DNA of 64,000 nt from Gallaecimonas kandeliae (GCF_030450055.1 NZ_CP118480.1:3347501-3411500), one strand, 5' to 3'. Shown: positions 33,982 through 42,932, counted from the first letter of the stretch. Notes: generated by a model from the letters alone, not told the origin. Numbers and translations: made by a program.

Positions 33982-34206
33982 ATTTTTTGCGACAAATGCA
34001 TAAGTGCCAAAAAATGACGAACATTACTGAAAACACGGGTGATTTTGCCACTTACAGCCAGCAACCACCTGCGTATAAAGGGCTAAGTCCTCTCATTGAC
34101 ATTCCGGCATGCAGACATGCTGTAGGCTCGGGTTTGACCCAACTCTGTATTAACGCTGCCAGGCCCCGAAAGAGGGCCATTGCCAATTCAACCGGCACCA
34201 GACATG

Positions 34207-34232
34207 AAAAAAGGCGCCCTTGGGCGCCTTTT
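34207..34232 (-). terminator. rho-independent terminator of trpS
   Basis: Inverted repeat aaggcgccc / gggcgcctt (34211-34230), followed on the minus strand by a run of T, 25 bp after the trpS stop. It also separates the core operon from the cdi island. Confidence 0.88.
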
Positions 34233-34256
34233 CCGTACCGGGCTGACAGCCTGGCT

Positions 34257-35261
34257 TTACGGCCTGGCAACGAAGCCCAGCACCTCGTAGACCTTTTTGA
34301 GGGTGGCTTCGGCACGGGCGCGGGCCTTGTCGGCGCCGTCGCGCATGATGGCATTCAGTTGGGTCCTGTCCTCACGCAGCTCCTTGTAGCGGGCCTGCAC
34401 CGGCTCGATGAGGCTGACCACGGCGTCGGCCACGTCGCCCTTGAGGTGGCCATACATGCGGCCATGGTAGTCCGCTTCCAGCTCGGGCATGGACTTGCCG
34501 GTGATGGCGCTCAAGATCCCCAGCAGGTTGGAGACACCCGGTTTGGCGTCGACGTCGAAGGCGACGCGCGGCGGATCCTCGGAGTCGGTGACGGCGCGCT
34601 TGATCTTCTTGGTGATCACCTTGGGATCTTCGAGCAGGCCTATGAAGTTGCCCTGGTTGTCGTCGGACTTGGACATCTTCTTGGTGGGGTCCTGCAGGCT
34701 CATCACCCGGGCCGCCACCTTGGGAATGAAGGGCTCGGGCACTGTGAAGACGTCGCCGTGGAGGTTGTTGAAGCGGGTGGCCACGTCACGGGCCAGCTCC
34801 AGGTGCTGCTTCTGGTCATGGCCGACCGGTACCTGGTTGGCCTGGTAGAGCAGTATGTCGGCCGCCATCAGCACCGGGTAGGTGAAGAGGCCGGCGTTGA
34901 TGTTGTCGGCGAAGCGGGCAGACTTGTCCTTGAACTGGGTCATGCGCGACAGCTCGCCGAACTGGGTGTAGCAGCTCAGCACCCAGGCCAGTTGGGCATG
35001 TTCGGGCACATGGGACTGGACGAAGACGGCGGAGCGGGCCGGGTCGATGCCACAGGCCAGGTAGAGGGCCAGGCTGTCCAGGGTGGCCTCGTGCAGGCTC
35101 TTGGGATCCTGGCGCACCGTGATGGCGTGGAGGTCGACGATGCAGTAGAGGCAATCGTAGTCGGACTGCATCTGGTCCCATTGCCGCAGGGCCCCCAGGT
35201 AGTTGCCAAGGGTAAGCTGGCCGGACGGTTGAGCGCCGCTCAAGACAATGGGTTTGGACAT
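34257..35261 (-). CDS. trpS: tryptophanyl-tRNA synthetase
   Basis: This 334-aa class I synthetase charges tRNA-Trp. The start is set at [20 protein letters not shown] (ATG 35261, preceded by agagga), dropping 24 upstream in-frame residues that do not belong to the family. The HIGH-equivalent motif is TLGN in [10 protein letters not shown] and the KMSKS loop is intact (KKMSKSDDN). The length matches bacterial TrpRS. The 5' end overlaps gph by 22 bp, so it is the last gene of the rpe-gph-trpS operon. Confidence 0.96.
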   Translation of the reverse strand: MSKPIVLSGAQPSGQLTLGNYLGALRQWDQMQSDYDCLYCIVDLHAITVRQDPKSLHEATLDSLALYLACGIDPARSAVFVQSHVPEHAQLAWVLSCYTQFGELSRMTQFKDKSARFADNINAGLFTYPVLMAADILLYQANQVPVGHDQKQHLELARDVATRFNNLHGDVFTVPEPFIPKVAARVMSLQDPTKKMSKSDDNQGNFIGLLEDPKVITKKIKRAVTDSEDPPRVAFDVDAKPGVSNLLGILSAITGKSMPELEADYHGRMYGHLKGDVADAVVSLIEPVQARYKELREDRTQLNAIMRDGADKARARAEATLKKVYEVLGFVARP

Positions 35262-35914
35262 GACTCTTCCTCTTGCAGGGGCGCAAGTGTCAGGAGCGCC
35301 GCTAACGAATCGATTTGATGATGGGGCTGGCAAAGGCCGATATCTTCCCCGTAGTTGTAACCGCCCGTCAAGCCGACGGCCAGGCAGCCGGCCGCCTTGG
35401 CGGCCTCCACGTCATTGCGCGAATCCCCCACCAGCACCAGTTCTTCTGGCGCCAGCTGCCAGCGCTCGCAGAGCCAGGTCAGCGGCAGAGGATCGGGCTT
35501 CTTTGCCGCCAGGTCGTCACCGCAGAGCAGCACCTCGAAGTGGGGCTCCAGCCCCAGGCTGCGCACCAGGGGGATGGCGAAGCAGCGGGCCTTGTTGGTG
35601 ACCATGGCCAGCCGGTAGCCGCGCCGCTGGAGCTCGACCAGCACCGCTTCGGCATCGGCCAGCAAGGTCGAATGGACGGCCAGGTTTTCTTCATAGGCCG
35701 CCTCGAACAGCGCCTGGGCCTGGGGCGAATAGCCCAGCTCGACCGTGGCCCGTTCCACCAGCGTCTTGACGCCGTTGCCGACCCATTGCCCTACCCTGTC
35801 CTCCCCTACGGCCGCCAGCCCCAGCTGGCGGCGCATGGCGTTGGCGGCATAGGCGATATCCGGCAGGCTGTGGACCAGGGTGCCGTCGAGATCGAAGGCG
35901 ACCGCTTTGATCAC
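35240..35914 (-). CDS. gph: phosphoglycolate phosphatase
   Basis: This 224-aa HAD-superfamily hydrolase dephosphorylates 2-phosphoglycolate, a product of DNA 3'-end repair. The nucleophile motif is [13 protein letters not shown] at the N-terminus, motif II is MVTNK, and the acidic motif is [16 protein letters not shown]. Its start overlaps the rpe stop by 4 bp and its end overlaps trpS, the conserved gene order. It is cytoplasmic and Mg-dependent by family. Confidence 0.94.
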   Translation of the reverse strand: MIKAVAFDLDGTLVHSLPDIAYAANAMRRQLGLAAVGEDRVGQWVGNGVKTLVERATVELGYSPQAQALFEAAYEENLAVHSTLLADAEAVLVELQRRGYRLAMVTNKARCFAIPLVRSLGLEPHFEVLLCGDDLAAKKPDPLPLTWLCERWQLAPEELVLVGDSRNDVEAAKAAGCLAVGLTGGYNYGEDIGLCQPHHQIDSLAALLTLAPLQEEESCPNPLS

Positions 35915-36585
35915 GCGCCGACCTTGGCCAGCTCGGCGCGCATGGCGTCGATGACGCTCTTGTAGTCGGGCTGGCTGAAGATGGCGCTACCGGCCACAAA
36001 CATGTCGGCACCGGCCTCGGCGATGGCGCGGATGTTGTCCACCTTGACGCCGCCGTCGATCTCCAGGCGGATATCGCGGCCGCTTTCCTGGATGCGCTGG
36101 CGCACCAGGCGCAGCTTGTCCAGGGTGCCGGGGATGAAGGACTGGCCACCGAAGCCGGGATTGACCGACATCAGCAGTATCACGTCCAGCTTGTCCATCA
36201 GGTGGTCGAGGTGGTGCAGGGAGGTGGCCGGGTTGAACACCAGGCCGGCCTGGCAGCCGCTGTCCTTGATGAGGCCGACGGTGCGGTCGATATGCTCTGA
36301 GGCCTCGGGGTGGAAGGTGATGAGGCTGGCGCCCGCCTTGGCGAAATCGGGGATGATCCTGTCCACCGGCTTGACCATCAGGTGCACGTCTATGGGAGCT
36401 GTGATGCCGTAGTTGCGCAGCGCTTCGCAGACCAGGGGACCCACTGTCAGGTTGGGCACATAGTGGTTGTCCATGACGTCGAAGTGCACCACGTCGGCGC
36501 CGTCGGCCAATACTTTGGCCACGTCTTCGCCCAGGCGGGCAAAGTCGGCTGACAATATGGAAGGGGCGATCAGGAAGTCTTTCAT
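35911..36585 (-). CDS. rpe: ribulose-phosphate 3-epimerase
   Basis: This 224-aa TIM-barrel enzyme interconverts ribulose-5-phosphate and xylulose-5-phosphate in the pentose phosphate pathway. Family signatures are [32 protein letters not shown] (metal-binding His and Asp), [15 protein letters not shown] and the phosphate-binding end (VAGSAIF). It is the first gene of rpe-gph-trpS here. In many relatives it follows dam directly, but a plus-strand block now lies between them. Confidence 0.96.
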   Translation of the reverse strand: MKDFLIAPSILSADFARLGEDVAKVLADGADVVHFDVMDNHYVPNLTVGPLVCEALRNYGITAPIDVHLMVKPVDRIIPDFAKAGASLITFHPEASEHIDRTVGLIKDSGCQAGLVFNPATSLHHLDHLMDKLDVILLMSVNPGFGGQSFIPGTLDKLRLVRQRIQESGRDIRLEIDGGVKVDNIRAIAEAGADMFVAGSAIFSQPDYKSVIDAMRAELAKVGA

Positions 36586-36693
36586 CTGCGGGCTCCAGGT
36601 TCAGTTGGCGCTATTGTAAACCAAGGCGCCGCCCGGTTCATTGGTGCCGAAGCGGCGCTCTGCTACCCTCAGCGCTAGGTAACAGGAGGCAGC

Positions 36694-38148
36694 ATGCAAC
36701 TTCGCGATCCCGAACTCTTTCGAACCCAAGCATTCATCGACGGCCGCTGGCAGCAGGGCGGCGGCACCTTTGCCATCACCAACCCGGCCGACGGCGCCGA
36801 GCTGGCCCAGGTCGCCGATATCACTCCTGCCCAGGTGGAGGCCGCCATCCAGGCCGCCCATGCCGCCTTCCCGGCCTGGCGGGCCCTGACCGCCAAGGAG
36901 CGCAGCCAACTGCTGCGCCGCTGGTTCGAGCTGATCATGGCCAACCAGGCCGACTTGGCCCTGCTGATGAGCCAGGAACAGGGCAAGCCACTGGTGGAAG
37001 CGAAGGGGGAGATAGCCTATGCCGCCTCCTTCGTGGAATGGTTCGCCGAAGAGGCCAAGCGCGCCTACGGCGACATCATCCCCGCCCCCAAGGCGGGCCA
37101 GCAGCTGTTGGTGCTGCGGGAGCCGGTGGGAGTGGTGGCTGCCATCACTCCCTGGAACTTCCCCGCCGCCATGATCACCCGCAAACTGGCGCCGGCCCTG
37201 GCCGCCGGCTGCACCGCCATCGTCAAGCCCGCCGCCGAGACGCCCCTGACCGCCCTGGCCCTGGCCGAGCTGGCACGGCGCGCCGGCATCCCCGCCGGGG
37301 TGCTGAACGTGGTCACAGGCCTGGACGCCGCCGCCCTGGGCCAGGTGCTGACCGCCAGCCCCCTGGTGCGCAAGCTGAGCTTCACCGGCTCCACCGCCGT
37401 CGGCGCCTTGCTGATGGGTCAATGCAGCCATGACATCAAGAAGCTGTCCCTGGAGTTGGGGGGCAACGCCCCCTTTATCGTCTTCGCCGACGCCGATCTG
37501 GACGCCGCCGTCGAAGGGGCCATGGCCGCCAAGTTCCGCAATGCCGGCCAGACCTGCGTCTGCGCCAACCGCTTCTATGTCCAGCGCCCGGTGCTGGAAC
37601 CCTTCCTGGACAAGCTGGTCAAGGCCATGGCCGGCCTCAAGGTGGGGGCCGGCACCGAGCCCGGCGTCACCACTGGCCCTCTCATCAGCGCCAAGGCGGT
37701 CCAGAAGGTGGAGGCCCACATCAGCGACGCCTTGGCCGGCGGCGCCCGGCTGCTGCTGGGGGGCAAACGCCACAAGAAGGGCGGCACCTTCTTCGAGCCC
37801 ACTCTCCTGGCGGACCTCGCCCCCGACGCCCTGATCGCCAGGGAGGAGACCTTCGGGCCCGTGGCCGCCGTGCTGGCCTTCGACGAGGAAGAAGAGGCGA
37901 TCCGCCTCGCCAACGCCACGCCCTTTGGCCTGGCGGCCTACTTCTACAGCCAGGATCTGGGCCGGGTGTTCAGGGTCGCCCAGGCCCTGGAGTCCGGCAT
38001 GGTGGGGGTCAATACCGGCCTGGTGTCCAACGAAGTGGCGCCCTTTGGCGGCGTCAAATCCTCAGGCCTTGGCCGGGAAGGCTCCAAATATGGCCTGGAC
38101 GAATACCTGGAGATGAAATACCTCTGTATCGCCGGCCTGGGAGCTTAA
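36694..38148 (+). CDS. gabD: succinate-semialdehyde dehydrogenase (NAD(P)+)
   Basis: This 484-aa aldehyde dehydrogenase oxidises succinate semialdehyde to succinate, the last step of 4-aminobutyrate use. ITPWNFPAAMITRK is the coenzyme-binding region, ELGGNAPFIVF holds the general-base Glu, and AGQTCVCANRFYVQ holds the catalytic Cys in the GabD-type context. The length and the C-terminal [17 protein letters not shown] segment fit GabD well. Other semialdehyde dehydrogenases of the family cannot be fully excluded. No gabT is adjacent. It is transcribed divergently from rpe across 108 bp. A 94-bp copy of its 3' end follows. Confidence 0.9.
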   Translation: MQLRDPELFRTQAFIDGRWQQGGGTFAITNPADGAELAQVADITPAQVEAAIQAAHAAFPAWRALTAKERSQLLRRWFELIMANQADLALLMSQEQGKPLVEAKGEIAYAASFVEWFAEEAKRAYGDIIPAPKAGQQLLVLREPVGVVAAITPWNFPAAMITRKLAPALAAGCTAIVKPAAETPLTALALAELARRAGIPAGVLNVVTGLDAAALGQVLTASPLVRKLSFTGSTAVGALLMGQCSHDIKKLSLELGGNAPFIVFADADLDAAVEGAMAAKFRNAGQTCVCANRFYVQRPVLEPFLDKLVKAMAGLKVGAGTEPGVTTGPLISAKAVQKVEAHISDALAGGARLLLGGKRHKKGGTFFEPTLLADLAPDALIAREETFGPVAAVLAFDEEEEAIRLANATPFGLAAYFYSQDLGRVFRVAQALESGMVGVNTGLVSNEVAPFGGVKSSGLGREGSKYGLDEYLEMKYLCIAGLGA

Positions 38149-38182
38149 GCCTTAGCCCGGCGCCATGGCGTCCCACACTGCC

Positions 38183-38276
38183 GCGGCGTCAAATCCTCAG
38201 GCCTTGGCCGGGAAGGCTCCAAATATGGCCTGGACGAATACCTGGAGATGAAATACCTCTGTATCGCCGGCCTGGG
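38183..38276 (+). repeat. 94-bp direct duplication of the gabD 3' end
   Basis: This segment is the same as 38048-38141 inside gabD, as far as I can compare by eye. It lies 135 bp downstream, in the same reading frame but after the gabD stop, and ends with its own TAG followed by a terminator. The two copies encode [20 protein letters not shown] and onward. It looks like a leftover of a duplication or of an allele replacement at the gene end. Confidence 0.9.
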
Positions 38277-38282
38277 TTAGAG

Positions 38283-38304
38283 AGGGGCCGGCCGGCCCCT
38301 TTTT
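38283..38304 (+). terminator. terminator after gabD
   Basis: Palindrome aggggccggccggcccct followed by a T run, directly after the duplicated gabD tail. Confidence 0.85.
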
Positions 38305-38335
38305 GCCAAGCTGGCCAAACCAGGCAAGCATTTGA

Positions 38336-38352
38336 AATTGGTATAACCAAAG
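38336..38352. promoter_or_regulatory. PdhR/GntR-type operator-like palindrome (upstream site)
   Basis: The sequence aattggtataaccaaag keeps the AATTGGT-NNN-ACCAA pattern known for PdhR-like GntR regulators, with 12 of 14 arm positions. It lies about 200 bp upstream of the torF start. Confidence 0.4.
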
Positions 38353-38513
38353 CCTATTTCTGTAAGGGCGATCTTGGCCCTTTGTTAGCAGTAAGCAAAC
38401 ACTTCTTTTAAAAAGCTATAAATCCGAGGGAATCCTGACAGGCAAGGCCAAAAACCATTGCCTTACCCCGGCCTATTACGTAGAGTCGCCCGCTTTTCCA
38501 CGACCAATAGGTG

Positions 38514-38530
38514 AATTGGTAATACCAATT
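38514..38530. promoter_or_regulatory. PdhR/GntR-type operator-like palindrome (proximal site)
   Basis: The sequence aattggtaataccaatt fits AATTGGT-NNN-ACCAATT at every arm position. It lies 16 bp upstream of the torF start codon, where a bound repressor would block transcription or translation initiation. A second, weaker site is at 38336-38352. Which regulator binds is inferred from the consensus only. Confidence 0.55.
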
Positions 38531-38546
38531 AAACCAGGATAGCGAC

Positions 38547-39215
38547 GTGCCCAAGCTCTACTCCATATTGGCGCTGACCCTGCTCGGCGTCCCCCAGGCC
38601 CAGGCCGCCCTAGGCGACCACTTCTCCGTCGACGGCTTCACCGCCTTTGCCAACAACTATGTGGCCAGGGGTGTCAGCGGCTCGTCCAACCAACCTGTGG
38701 TGCAAGGCTGTATCGACCTGACCCACGACAGCGGGGCCTATGTGGGGCTCTGGGGGTCGTCCGGCGACAACGGCGGCGAATTGGACTGGTGGGGCGGCTA
38801 CCGCTTTTCCCTGGCGCCAGGTTACAGCCTGGAGTTGCAGCTGACCCGCTTCTACTATCCTGGCGGCACCAACCACCAGACAGAAGGCTCCGTCAGCCTG
38901 GATACCCCCTGGGTGACCATCTCGGCGCGCCACGATTGGGACTTCGGCCACAACTATTTTGAGCTGAACAAGACCCTGGCTCTGGCACCGGCCTGGCAGC
39001 TCTCGCTCCACGGCGGTTACCGCAATTATGGGGAAAAGAAATACCAGCCGGACTACTGGGCCTATGGCAAGTCCTATGCCGACGCCGCCGCCAAGCTGAT
39101 CTATGCCGTCAACGACAAGCAGAGCCTTTTCATCGGTTATGCCTGGCACCAGGACAACAACCCCGACCACGCCACCGAAGGCAAGCTGCTGTTCGGCTTG
39201 GTGGCCAGCTTTTGA
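38547..39215 (+). CDS. TorF-family putative porin
   Basis: This 222-aa outer-membrane barrel starts at a GTG (38547) and has a signal peptide (LYSILALTLLGVPQAQA). The N-terminal segment VDGFTAFANNYVARGVSGSS is the hallmark of the TorF/Gcw_chp family, and the chain ends in VASF with a terminal Phe. Members are predicted outer-membrane channels; their substrates are unknown. The preceding 400-bp region holds two operator-like palindromes, and a terminator follows the gene. It may serve uptake of an organic acid if the PdhR-like sites are real, which is speculation. Confidence 0.85.
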   Translation: MPKLYSILALTLLGVPQAQAALGDHFSVDGFTAFANNYVARGVSGSSNQPVVQGCIDLTHDSGAYVGLWGSSGDNGGELDWWGGYRFSLAPGYSLELQLTRFYYPGGTNHQTEGSVSLDTPWVTISARHDWDFGHNYFELNKTLALAPAWQLSLHGGYRNYGEKKYQPDYWAYGKSYADAAAKLIYAVNDKQSLFIGYAWHQDNNPDHATEGKLLFGLVASF

Positions 39216-39242
39216 GTCCCTCCTTGGCGTCCATGCGACCTC

Positions 39243-39265
39243 GGGGCCTTAGGGCCCCTTTTTTA
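39243..39265 (+). terminator. terminator after torF
   Basis: Stem ggggcc / ggcccc with a short ttag loop, followed by six T, 27 bp after the torF stop. Confidence 0.85.
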
Positions 39266-39329
39266 TTGGCCAGCTTTTAAGCAGCTGTTATAATCGGCCC
39301 AGTTTCATTAACACCGACAGGAGGAGTGC

Positions 39330-39557
39330 GTGCATATCAAGAAAGCCTTGGGTTTGTCTTTGGCCGCCTGCGCCCTGCTGTTGGGGTCATCCTCCCTTGA
39401 GCACAAGCTGGTCCCGCAAGCCAACCTCCATCAGGAAGTCAGCTGGGGGCAATGGCTCAGCGGTCACAGCGGCTCTGCCCAGCTGCATTTTCTGGATCTG
39501 CTGGAATTGATCAGCCGCCGGGGAAACGACCACCATGCCCGCCAAGTCCACCCCTAA
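39330..39557 (+). CDS. small exported protein of unknown function
   Basis: This 75-aa frame starts with GTG (39330) after a good ribosome site (caggagga). An N-terminal signal-like segment (ALGLSLAACALLLGSSS) is followed by a polar part containing WGQWLSGHSGSAQLHFLDLL. The last codons overlap the DUF2970 gene by 23 bp, suggesting a two-gene unit. I do not recognise a named family. The good ribosome site and coupling support a real gene. Confidence 0.6.
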   Translation: MHIKKALGLSLAACALLLGSSSLEHKLVPQANLHQEVSWGQWLSGHSGSAQLHFLDLLELISRRGNDHHARQVHP

Positions 39558-39732
39558 GAAGCGCAACCTCTTCCTAAGTGTCGCCGGCGCCCTGTTCGGG
39601 GTGCAAAGCAGCAGTCGCCATGCCACAGACCTCGAAAGCCGTTCAGCCCTGAGCTATATAATCGCCGGGGTGGTCGGCATAGCGCTCTTCGTGATCGCCC
39701 TGCTGCTGGTGGTCAACTGGGTGCTGCACTGA
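39535..39732 (+). CDS. DUF2970 small membrane protein
   Basis: This 65-aa protein has a basic N-terminus (KSTPKKRNLFLSVAGALFGV), then QSSSRHATD, and one C-terminal membrane helix (YIIAGVVGIALFVIALLLVV), the pattern of DUF2970. The function is unknown. It overlaps the preceding small gene by 23 bp, and its last 90 bp are antisense to the 3' end of dam. Confidence 0.82.
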   Translation: MPAKSTPKKRNLFLSVAGALFGVQSSSRHATDLESRSALSYIIAGVVGIALFVIALLLVVNWVLH

Positions 39733-40545
39733 CAGCCCCTGATAGAGCGCCAACAACTCCCCCACCTTCTGCCTGCCGGCACCGTTGCGGCTGATGCTGC
39801 GTTTGACTTGTACCGCGTTGAGGGCGGCATCCCTGTATAGCCAACGGGTATGCTGGGTGTCGTGGTTGGAGATCAGCACGCTGACTCCGCGCCGCGAAGA
39901 CTCCAATGCCGTCTTGGCCAGGGCTGCCTGATCGTCGAGGCTGAAGCCGCTGCTGGCGTAGGTAGTGAAACTGGCCGTCACCGACAGGGGCACATAGGGC
40001 GGATCGCAGTAGACCACTTGCCCTGCCCCCGCCGCCTCCATGGGCTGCACGAAGTGCTGGCAGGTAAAGGTGGCCTTCTTGGCCTTCTCGGCGAAAAAGC
40101 CCAGTTCGTCCTCGGGGAAATAAGGCGCCTTGTAGGATCCGAAGGGAACATTGAAACCGCCCTTGCGGTTATAGCGGCAGAGGCCGTTGTAGCCGTGGCG
40201 GTTGAGGTAGAGGAACAGCAGGGAGCGCCGGTAGCTGTCGGTGCAGTCGTTGAACTCCTGGCGAAACAGGTAGTAGGCGCCCTTCTGGTTGGTACCGGGC
40301 CCGAACAGCGCCTTGGCATCCCGGATGAAACGTTCAGGCTCTTCCGCCAGGTGGCGATAGAGATTGATCAGATCCGGGTTGATGTCGTTCAACACATAGC
40401 GATCGAAGTCGCTGTTGAGGAACACCGAGCCGGCGCCCACGAAGGGCTCCACCAGCACTTCCCCTTCCGGGAGATGGCGGCGGATATGATCAACCAGCGT
40501 GTATTTGCCGCCAGCCCATTTCAGGAAGGCTCGGTGTTTTTTCAT
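39643..40545 (-). CDS. dam: DNA adenine methylase (GATC)
   Basis: This 300-aa N6-adenine methyltransferase has FLKWAGGK (AdoMet-binding) at the start, FVGAGSVFLN, and the catalytic DPPY (VVYCDPPYVPLS). It methylates GATC, marking DNA for mismatch repair and replication control. The conserved end of the family is reached at GRQKVGELLALYQG; about 24 further residues, rich in His and Gln, are encoded by sequence that is antisense to the convergent DUF2970 gene. The native stop was therefore probably lost when that gene came to lie here. It follows damX by 33 bp in one transcription unit. Confidence 0.95.
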   Translation of the reverse strand: MKKHRAFLKWAGGKYTLVDHIRRHLPEGEVLVEPFVGAGSVFLNSDFDRYVLNDINPDLINLYRHLAEEPERFIRDAKALFGPGTNQKGAYYLFRQEFNDCTDSYRRSLLFLYLNRHGYNGLCRYNRKGGFNVPFGSYKAPYFPEDELGFFAEKAKKATFTCQHFVQPMEAAGAGQVVYCDPPYVPLSVTASFTTYASSGFSLDDQAALAKTALESSRRGVSVLISNHDTQHTRWLYRDAALNAVQVKRSISRNGAGRQKVGELLALYQGLSVQHPVDHQQQGDHEERYADHPGDYIAQG

Positions 40546-40578
40546 GAATGCGGTTCGGGGAAAATCCAGTGGGCCATT

Positions 40579-41841
40579 TTAGCCTTTGCCGGCGGCAAAT
40601 TCTGCCTTGATTTTGCCGTAGTCTTTGGGCCAGGCTCCGGCTTGGCGGAAACTGGCCGGCAGCTTGGCCTGGGCGGCCTTGGCCTCTTCCATATTGGCGT
40701 AGTTCCCCTGTAGCAACAGGTAGAAGACTTTACCCTGGCGCCGGGTCTTGACCAGGTGCCAATCCTCGACGCCCTGCCCGGCCAGGGCAGTCTTCAACTT
40801 GGCGGCGCTGAAGCCCGCCATCAATTGCAGGGCATAGTGGGAATCCGGCACCGATTGTGGCCAGCCGGCTTGGGGCCCAGCGGCCGACGGTTTGCCTTCG
40901 GCAGTCGTGGCAGGCTGGGCCTTCTCATTGCCCTTAGGGTTGGTCTCGGCCGCTTTGGGCTTCACTGTCTCGGCACTGGCATCGCCCCCCTTGTCTGCCT
41001 CAGCCACCGGCAAAGCCTGGGCCTTGCCTGCTTCAGCTCCTCCGGCTTGGGATGCATCCATTTCCGCGGGGCTCCGCTCTTGGCTGGCGGCTGCCTGCTG
41101 GCCCAGGTCTTCCTCCGAGGGTTTCTTGGCCTCGTCGCTGTTGCCTTGTGCCAAAGACGACCCAGGCTTGGCTGCCTCTGGGGCTGGTTCCACCTTCTGC
41201 GCTGTGGCTTGGGGCTGATTGAGCTGGTTCTCGACAGGTTGCGGCAAAGGCAAGCTGCGGCGCTCCGGCAAAGGCGCGGAAGGCTGAAGGAAGAAGGCCA
41301 ACATCAGGGACGCCAACAACAGGGCGCCGACCAGGGCCAGCCAGAGACGGGCCTTGCCCTTGGCCCTGGGTTTGTCGGCAGCGGCGCTGCCACCGAGGTA
41401 GATGGGCCGCCAGGACAGGGTCGGCACCCAGGCCGGCTCAGGCACCAGCAGCAGCAGCCCCATGGAGTCGTCTGTTTCCTCGGCCAAGGCCTGCCATTCG
41501 CGGAAGATGGCCGGATCCAGCCGTTCAGCGCTGTCCACCAGCAACAGCCGCTGGGCGGGCTGCTGGCGTAGCCGAAGGTAGCTGTCAGCCAGGGTGTCGT
41601 CGGGGTTGAAGACGGGGTCGGGGAACCACTGGGAAAGGATGTCGGTGCGCAGCTTGCGCAGGCCGGGCGCCTTCTTGTAACGCAGCAGGGCGAGATCCTG
41701 GTGCTCAGGCAGGCCGTCCAGCAGCCGATTCAACAGCAGGCCGCGGCTGGCGCCATCCGGCTCCACCACCACCAGGGGATCCTGGCCAAAATGCAGCAGG
41801 TGACGGATGCGGGTAAGCAGGGCCTCTAGGGCGTTCGACAT
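40579..41841 (-). CDS. damX: DamX-like SPOR-domain cell division protein
   Basis: This 420-aa protein has an N-terminal ATPase-like cytoplasmic part (LLTRIRHLLHFGQDPLVVVE), one membrane helix at about residues 166-187 (LWLALVGALLLASLMLAFFL) and a long Ala/Pro/Glu-rich periplasmic linker. A C-terminal SPOR domain (HYALQLMAGFSAAKLKTAL to the end) binds denuded septal peptidoglycan. Its place between aroB and dam is the classical one. The gap to aroB is 8 bp. Confidence 0.9.
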   Translation of the reverse strand: MSNALEALLTRIRHLLHFGQDPLVVVEPDGASRGLLLNRLLDGLPEHQDLALLRYKKAPGLRKLRTDILSQWFPDPVFNPDDTLADSYLRLRQQPAQRLLLVDSAERLDPAIFREWQALAEETDDSMGLLLLVPEPAWVPTLSWRPIYLGGSAAADKPRAKGKARLWLALVGALLLASLMLAFFLQPSAPLPERRSLPLPQPVENQLNQPQATAQKVEPAPEAAKPGSSLAQGNSDEAKKPSEEDLGQQAAASQERSPAEMDASQAGGAEAGKAQALPVAEADKGGDASAETVKPKAAETNPKGNEKAQPATTAEGKPSAAGPQAGWPQSVPDSHYALQLMAGFSAAKLKTALAGQGVEDWHLVKTRRQGKVFYLLLQGNYANMEEAKAAQAKLPASFRQAGAWPKDYGKIKAEFAAGKG

Positions 41842-41849
41842 AGCTCCAC

Positions 41850-42932
41850 TCAGTGGTTGGCCTGAACGGCGCGGATTGCCTCGAGGATCTCGGTGTCCAG
41901 GGCGTCGCTAACCACCACGGCCTGGCCCAACCCCTGAGGCAGCACCAGTCGCAACTTACCGGCCAACACCTTCTTGTCGCGCTGCATCAGCGGCAGGTAG
42001 TCTTCCGGCTCCATGTCCAGCGGCCCTTTGGTAGGCAAGCCCGCGGCCTGAGTCAGGCGATACAGGCGCGATAATTCACCATCTTCCAGCATACCCCTGG
42101 CCTTGGCAAGCTCGGCCGCCATCAGCATGCCGGCCGCCACGGCCTCACCGTGCAGCCAGTTGCCATAGCCCTGGTGGGCCTCTATGGCATGGCCGAAGGT
42201 GTGGCCCAGGTTGAGGTGGGCCCTTACGCCCTGCTCGCGTTCGTCGGCGGCGACGATACGGGCCTTGATGGCCAGGGACCTCTCTATGGCGTGGGCCAGC
42301 AGGGTCTTGTCCCTGGCCAGCAGCCCCGTCATGTTGGCTTCCAGCCAGGCGAAGAAGGCGGCGTCTTCGATGACGCCATACTTGATGACTTCGGCAAGAC
42401 CAGCGGAAAGCTGGTTGCCCGGCAATGTATCCAGCCAGTCCAGATCCACATAGACGGCCTTGGGCTGGTGGAAGGCACCGATCAGGTTCTTGCCAAGGGG
42501 ATGGTTGACGGCCGTCTTGCCGCCGACGGCGGAGTCCACCTGCGACAGCAGGGTGGTGGGCAACTGGATGAAGTCCATGCCGCGCTGGAAGCAGGCGGCG
42601 GCAAAGCCGGTGATATCCCCTACCACGCCGCCGCCCAGGGCCAGCAGCAGGCCGTCACGGCCGAGGCCGGCCTCTATCAGGCAGCCAATCAGCCGTTCCA
42701 GCTCTTGGAGGTTCTTGGCGCCTTCGCCGTCAGGCAAGGAGTGGCAGTGGACGGATTTTGGGGCGTCCCCCAGGTAGGCCAACAGTTTGGTCAGGTGCCG
42801 AGCCAGGGGCGCCTGGCTGACGATGACAACCTGGCGCCCCCTGATCCTTTGCAGCAAGTCTGGACCCAGGCCGGTTCCTATCCAGATGGGATAGCTTCTT
42901 TCCCCGAGCCCGACGTCCAGCCTTTTTGCCAT
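41850..42932 (-). CDS. aroB: 3-dehydroquinate synthase
   Basis: This 360-aa NAD- and metal-dependent enzyme makes 3-dehydroquinate from DAHP, step two of the shikimate pathway. Visible signatures are LALGGGVVGDITGFAA, PTTLLSQVDSAVGGKTAVN and LNLGHTFGHAIE (metal-binding His). The length is standard. It starts directly after the aroK stop with no gap. Confidence 0.96.
   Translation of the reverse strand: MAKRLDVGLGERSYPIWIGTGLGPDLLQRIRGRQVVIVSQAPLARHLTKLLAYLGDAPKSVHCHSLPDGEGAKNLQELERLIGCLIEAGLGRDGLLLALGGGVVGDITGFAAACFQRGMDFIQLPTTLLSQVDSAVGGKTAVNHPLGKNLIGAFHQPKAVYVDLDWLDTLPGNQLSAGLAEVIKYGVIEDAAFFAWLEANMTGLLARDKTLLAHAIERSLAIKARIVAADEREQGVRAHLNLGHTFGHAIEAHQGYGNWLHGEAVAAGMLMAAELAKARGMLEDGELSRLYRLTQAAGLPTKGPLDMEPEDYLPLMQRDKKVLAGKLRLVLPQGLGQAVVVSDALDTEILEAIRAVQANH

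Noticed and set aside
33904-34256. A small gene or RNA in the gap between cdiB and trpS
   Set aside because: Only a promoter-like pair and the trpS terminator are convincing. Short frames here lack ribosome sites, and no stable RNA fold is evident.
33987-35318. 443-codon plus-strand frame over trpS
   Set aside because: It is antisense to trpS, which has all synthetase motifs, and it crosses a terminator.
35262-35333. 24-codon N-terminal extension of trpS
   Set aside because: TrpRS begins at MSKPIVLSG with a good ribosome site at 35261. The extension lies entirely within gph and matches nothing in the family.
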